This document shows positions 58,836 through 64,000 of a stretch of DNA of 64,000 nt, in pieces; position 1 is the stretch's first letter; each line of letters starts with the position of its first letter. This stretch comes from Cycas panzhihuaensis (taxonomy: Eukaryota; Cycadophyta), in the NCBI GenBank assembly GCA_023213395.1, contig CM041465.1, forward strand, positions 161,269,741 through 161,333,740. Direction: 5' to 3'. The notes under the pieces were generated by a model. The model was not told the DNA's origin and searched no databases. It saw only the letters and a program-made list of their open reading frames with translations. The position numbers and the translations under genes were made by a program.

Positions 58836-58849
58836 GAGCTTTGATACCA
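58836..58849 (-). other. Primer binding site of element J
   Basis: The complement is TGGTATCAAAGCTC, directly next to an LTR end (TGTTGAAAG on the plus strand). This PBS/LTR junction is typical of plant copia elements. Confidence 0.82.
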
Positions 58850-59190
58850 TGTTGAAAGATACAATGATAAAAAAATAATAATTGCAATAATAAAAATAAA
58901 ACACTAGGATCAGAATGGTACCCTTATGGTACCCAAAAGTGTATTAACACCATAATAACAAAGTTACTACTGATATGGCATATGATACATTATATGTATG
59001 CTTATAATACATAATATGAAAGTGTGTGGGACCTATCATAAAATACTGTCATCATAATAATATAATTGCCTACAAATGTGGATTACTAATATGCCTTGGA
59101 GACCATGAATTAAGTTATTTTAACAGTACAATCAATGTAAATGGCTAAAGGCTGGATGGAAGTCATGATGGCAACAAAGAAGACTAGTCA
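58850..59190 (-). repeat. Orphan 5' LTR of element J (outer end uncertain)
   Basis: Starts TGTTGAAAGATAC next to the PBS. No partner LTR occurs in the window, so the right boundary is a guess. J's body should lie to the left, but only about 350 bp remain before copia I. Confidence 0.5.
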
Positions 59191-59770
59191 AAGTAACAAA
59201 GTAAAAGCTTAAGGTATACTAATGTGAGATAATTGAAAGTAATCAATGACAATGAAAATAAAAATAATATAGATCTCAATATAAGGAAAGTTATATTCAT
59301 AAGGGATATGCCATGCTAAAGAGGTAAAAGAAAGGGATGTGAATATCCCATTAGGAAATGCCTCGGAGAGATTAAAATTCATTACAAAATAATATGTATA
59401 CATTAAAAAAGATATCTAATTACCCATTTAATGCTAAAGAGCATAGAATAGGACTGATGTTATTAAGGCAATATTTATTTTTAGGTGAGGATGGAAAATA
59501 CATTAAATATATGAAGATACAAAATAGAGTAAATTTTTTTTTTTTAATCTTTTTAAGTTTATGCTTTTTATACATTTTAAAATAAAAATTTAAAGAAAAT
59601 TACTTGCACAACCTTTGAAATAAAATAGTAGGCATTGATCCCTATAATATCAATAAGCAATCTTAAAGTATTAATAATAAGCTTTTAGATTAGAAACATT
59701 TATAGGATTAATCAATTTGTTACCTATTAAAGTTAACTGACTATAGGATCCATTTTAAAAAGTAGATATA
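59191..59770. other. Non-coding stretch
   Basis: AT-rich, with a T-run near 59535-59545. It may contain the 3' extension of the Ty3 element K. No domain recognised. Confidence 0.35.
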
Positions 59771-60835
59771 ATGATAAATGATCTAATCTAGGCTGAACTT
59801 AGTTTACACCCAACTCTACCAAAAGAAGAATCATATCTTAAAACCTTTTCTCCAATTTGGAATATTCATAGATGAACTAACTTATTATAAAAATATTATA
59901 TACATTTTTACTTTGTTTTAAGATTTTGATTTGCTAATAGCCTATGCTCATCTAAGTATTCAAGCTCAAAAAGACAAGACTCCAAAATCTCATAATTAAG
60001 TAAACTATTATACAAAGTGATACACAATGAGGGAATCTTAATTTTGATTAAAAAGATTTCTTTAATATAATACACTAAGTAAAAAAGGGGAATAACCCAT
60101 AGTAGTTTTAGTCATGGTATGATAGGCCCATAGTGCAAGATAGATTTACAAATGCCAATCTCTTTTGAATTGTTTACTACCTTCTAAAGGATTTTCACCA
60201 AAAAATTATTAAATGCTTCAACTTGTTCATTCTCCTTATGATAATATAGGGATAATCTTGTATGCTTGATGCCTAATTTAATACATAGCTCCTAAACAAC
60301 ATCATTAATGAAATGGATTCCTTTATTTGATACAAATGTATCGAGAAATCTAAATCTATAAATAATCTGGTTAAAGAGAAATAGGGTCATGGTATGTCTA
60401 TAAACTTTAATAATAGGCATTACTTTTACCTATGTGGTAAATTAATTAGTCGCTATGATATTGAATTGATGTCTATTTAAGGATGGAGGATCAATTGGAC
60501 CAATAAAATCTAAACCCCATTTGGTAAAAGGACCAAAATAATTAATTAGATATAATAGAGAAGATGGCTTCAAAACTTGGTTACTAAATAATTAACAATT
60601 TGGATAATGATAAACAAATCAATGTGAATTAGAAAATAATATTGGCTAATAATCATTATCTCTCATGATCTTTTCTACCATGGAACGACCAAAAATATGA
60701 CCACCATAAATCCTTAAATGACAATCATTCAATGTTCTTTTAGAAACGCATATAATTAGAATTGCATCTGGAGTTTAATAATATAATTCATCACCCAAAA
60801 TAATATAGTATGAAGAAAGAAAGTTATTTCTCATA
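59771..60835 (-). pseudogene. pol: Ty3/gypsy integrase remnant (element K, Tat-like)
   Basis: On the minus strand the integrase zinc domain reads LNDCHLRIYGGHIFGRSMVE at about 60740-60685, with FSNSH and NCQLF-like steps following. The core opens FGPFTKWGLDFIGPIDPPS at about 60535-60480, then ATN-F-T-T-V-K (normally A-T-D-Y-F-T-K-W-V-E) and GIHFINDVV (first part of the second Asp region). YHKENEQVEAFNNFL (normally N-G-Q-A-E-A-x-N-K) lies at about 60240-60195. The later FHLVYY then IKIKIPSLCI at about 60090-60030 matches the P-V-E-I-E-I-P-S-L-R motif of Tat-group elements. RT and RNase H were not found to its right. Confidence 0.8.
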
Positions 60836-62582
60836 AGCCAAGAATGACATGGACATCATGGTAATAGGTAATTGAAGATATGTATTCACCTTCCTATGTT
60901 ATTCATTATTTATCATGCTACATTATTGGATTGTGGATATGTGCTTATTTGCTTTTTTGTTGGCTTGGTAAGCCATGTTTCTTATTTAATCAATGATGAG
61001 TTTGGCCTTGGTTGATAGTTGTTGAACTCACCCAGTTGGCTTATTAATATAGGAAAGGTTATTTAGTACTCCTAGAAAGTATTGTTGGTTCATTTACCTT
61101 GTCATTCATCTCATTCTTTGATCATTCTCCTTGTTGTACCTTTATTTTTTCCATACCCATGACTATTTTTATACACCTCACTAATTGATATCTATTCAAT
61201 GTGATTTCTAGGTAGTGGAATGCTATTTTACTAGAAAAAAGTAGTACCATGAAATTCTTCATAGTACCGTGATATCATTCATAGTACTAGGAAAAACATT
61301 ATGAAATGACTATAACCAACCCAAAATTTGTCTTGAGGGTAATAAATGACATATTTATTATACTTATGTAGTCTTAAGGTGGTGTTTATCAATCTTTGAT
61401 CCTCTTATATTAGTTATTCTTAGCTCAAGAGGCCTTGTCGTATCAAAAATCCTTGCTTTCACATGGTTTTAGGATAAATCCATAGGTAAGACCCATGGAT
61501 TTAGATCTATTATTTTAACTCATATCATGGGCTAAAAACTAGCCATCCCACCCTAACCCTCATCTATTTAACCTCTCATTTTTCCATTAGAAGGGGAGGT
61601 CAAATGTTTGCATAAAGATATTGTCATTATGGTATCGAAATTCTATCAGAATTTGGGTGTTTATCTTGATCTACCTACGTACATTTCATCTTAGATTAGA
61701 GATTACATAGCTAGTTATGTTGGAGCATCCTTTAGTCAAAGAATGTAGGACATTAGCCTTACTTTTACTATTTGGAATGAGGTATTCCTCCCCCCCACTC
61801 CATTGGTAAGGTAATTTCTTGGTGTGTTGTTTGTTTGTTTTTTACTTTAGGTGGGTTAAGTATTGCTTCTCTCACTTCTTTATAGATTTGTTTATGTCTT
61901 CCTTATTGCTTGTTTTTTATCCATGGGTTAATTAACTTTGCAAGAGGAAACTACAACCAAGTACTACTTGATTTACCCTAGTATTTAAGAGGTATAAGAG
62001 CCATTTATGAGGCTCATGTATCTTTTCTCACTAAGCTACTAGTTTATGTACTTTTAATAGTCATTTATTAATCTTTTAGGCATATAATTCCATAGTTGTG
62101 TTTTCTTTTTAGTGTATGCTTTCCATTTGTATTATAGCTAGAGCATATTGGTAACATTATAGGTTTTAGAGTGCTTTGGAGTGGCTGCAACCTATTCCTT
62201 CCACTCTCGTTTTTTTATTACTTCATCTTCATGAGATAAAGTGACTATAACATAGCTAGAATACTACCAAATTTTTACTATAAAGTCAAGTAAAGTAAGG
62301 TAAACTTTGCTTTTAAGTGGATTCAAACTTTTCACAATCTTTTAGGATCAAGTTGCATACCTTTTTTGTCACAACATGATATGATAAGTAGAAATGCTAC
62401 CAAATTTTTCTTAGAATTTTAGCATGCATATTACATGCTTATTTAACCATGTTTGAGTGCTCTTTGATGGATTAGAGAGAGAAAGGATCATATAGAGTAT
62501 AACTTAAAAGTCTAAGTTCCCTTCCAAGTACCTTACTCACCCTTACTCATCCTCACTCTGAGACAAGCTCTTATTTCTACTT
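60836..62582. other. Non-coding stretch
   Basis: No sustained frame, LTR pair or PBS could be identified. Contains a C-run at about 61790-61797. Probably further decayed retroelement. Confidence 0.4.
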
Positions 62583-62823
62583 TCAAAAGAAAAAAAAGTA
62601 AAAAAATAAGAAGAGAGATAGAGAAAGAGATAAAAAAAATAGTAGATTCTCCTTCATTATTACTTTCCCTTTTTTAGGGGGAAAAAAATGGTAGAAAGAG
62701 AGAAAAAAAGGATCATTTATTACTTGCTTACTTGAGTGGTGTATCTCTCTCCCCTCTCTTTTAAGACTTAGTTCTTTAAAAAAAAAGAGAAAACAAGAAA
62801 AGAGAAAAGTGAAATTTTCAAAA

Positions 62824-62868
<45 letters not shown>

Positions 62869-62880
62869 TTCTTTCTTTTT
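62583..62880. repeat. Purine-rich block with (GA)17 microsatellite
   Basis: Mostly A and G on the plus strand. An uninterrupted GA run occupies 62831-62864. The 107-codon minus-strand frame through it (Ser-Leu repeats) is low-complexity and not a gene. Confidence 0.92.
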
Positions 62881-63826
62881 TCATTAAGTGTTACATCGCA
62901 TAGCATACCTATTTAGAGTAGGATTATCTAATCACATAATGGCCTAAACAAAAGGGATCATCACACTTGTTGTGAGTCCTCAAATTTATGAGGCTAAAGT
63001 AAGCTATTAGTTAATGTTATTTGTTGGGTGCATGCAATTATAAAGTGCATGTAGTTGCATTAGGTATATACTTTGTGATTAGATTATCATAGGTTCATAT
63101 CCCCCCTTTTGACTGGAGCTTAGTATGTGCACACACTAGTGTTGCCCATTAATCCATAACTAGCCATGAAAAAGCTTGTTTTAGACCTCGCCCTTATATC
63201 CACGACATACACAAGCACTCTGCATGAAGTATTTACTCATACCCTTCCTCACATGTACCTTTAACTCCCTTAAGACCTATTATAGGTTATATTTATGTGT
63301 TCATCCTCTTGTTAGACTTTATTTACTAGTGACCATACTAAGGACTCACCAATTAGGCATTGGCTTAGCACTGCTTTACCCTTACCCCTTTCTCCCTTTT
63401 ATTTTTGCACTTTGAATTAGGACATTCATCTTACCTTGTTGTGTGAGGATCCCTCACATACATTACTCTTGTTCATAGGATTTTGGGCATGTTCCTCCCA
63501 CCTATCATATCTTCTTCTTGACTACTTGCATATAATGATTCTCTCATTACCTTCATGGTCTTCATCCCAGTGAATATGATTTAAGTTATTTCCCTACCTT
63601 AACAATTGATCAAGTGTCACCTATAATTAGCCACATTCCTTTAGGAGGGTCATATGACTCCTTATATTCCTAAGAAACTTACAAACCTTTTGATCAAGAG
63701 TGGTACCACCTAGATGCTTCCTACCCTTATGAAGTAAACCTACTTTAGCTAGGCTAAGAAGTCATTGGGGGTTATCATAATCCACTAAAGTCCATCCCTC
63801 ATATCATAGGGGATAAGGCCCTTTAA
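62881..63826. other. Non-coding stretch
   Basis: No domain recognised. Less AT-rich than its neighbours from about 63100 on. May be the N-terminal part or leader of the gene fragment that follows. Confidence 0.4.
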
Positions 63827-64000
63827 GAACCTCCACAAGCTCCTGAATCATCCACCCACTCTTTCTGCTTTAAGCAAGTTCATGAGGGTAAGCATGTCTT
63901 TGCCCCTAAGAAAGCTCACACCCATCCATGGGATACCATAGTGGCCCTAAGGGCCTATTTTGAGGTAGCAACAAGCAAGTCAACTCCTACAGAGGCTCAA
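63827..64000 (+). pseudogene. Open fragment running off the window, possibly gag
   Basis: 58 codons are open from the TAA at 63824-63826 to the end: EPPQAPESSTHSFCFKQ, then KKAHTHPWDTIVALRAYFEV and PTEAQ. The composition (a Pro-rich lead and then a charged helix) suits the N-terminal part of a Ty3 gag, but no diagnostic motif is visible. It could be real coding sequence of another element that continues to the right. Confidence 0.4.

Noticed and set aside
62583-62906. 107-codon minus-strand frame with Ser-Leu repeats and a hydrophobic tail
   Set aside because: It is the translation of a GA microsatellite and purine-rich DNA; composition alone keeps it open.
1-64000. Host protein genes, tRNA, rRNA
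   Set aside because: Every frame with recognisable motifs belongs to a retroelement; no tRNA-like or rRNA-like sequence was noticed beyond the primer-binding sites.

Overview
This window is intergenic plant DNA built almost entirely from old, interleaved LTR retrotransposons. No host gene, tRNA, rRNA or CRISPR was recognised. The evidence for a plant is the mix of elements: Ty1/copia elements with initiator-methionine-tRNA primer sites (TGGTATCAGAGC-like), a chromodomain-bearing Ty3 element, Tat-like Ty3 integrase, and strong AT bias with few CG dinucleotides. The species cannot be named. Nearly every coding stretch is broken by stops (often TAG/TAA where Gln is expected) and frameshifts. The calls therefore rest on LTR pairs, primer sites (PBS), polypurine tracts (PPT), target-site duplications (TSD) and pol motifs. 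All element letters below are local labels.

Left third (1-21817). The 3' end of copia A (1-2499, +) abuts the 3' LTR of element B (about 2500-21817, -). B's short interior is split by two insertions: C (4027-8786, -), a gag-only non-autonomous LTR element with matched 334-bp LTRs, and D (8863-20759, +), a Ty3 chromovirus. D's gag is interrupted by copia E (11433-17070, +), which has a perfect TCTAT TSD and an internal deletion that removed most of reverse transcriptase and RNase H.

Middle third (22655-47044). Copia F (-, same family as A) is split by copia G (23798-43730, +), and G is split by copia H (34745-42330, -). TSDs (AATCA/AATTA for G, GTACT for H) and restored host reading frames support both insertions. 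G carries three tandem copies of a roughly 2.4-kb block running from its 5' leader through gag and protease to the start of integrase. H is the best-preserved element: 298-bp LTRs with about 20 differences, a perfect TSD and an almost continuous pol.

Right third (47045-64000). A non-coding stretch with two tandem arrays (41 bp x3, 71 bp x4) and a 445-bp-spaced duplication leads to a Ty3 gag (+). That gag is cut off by Tork-like copia I (53669-58488, -), in which the integrase core is replaced by a fragment of I's own LTR. Beyond it lie an orphan 5' LTR with PBS (J, -), a Tat-like Ty3 integrase fragment (K, -), a purine-rich (GA)17 block, and a short open frame that runs off the window.

No functional system is proposed. 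The parts worth attention are structural: the three-level nest, the triplicated gag block in G, the LTR-for-integrase replacement in I, and the non-autonomous element C.
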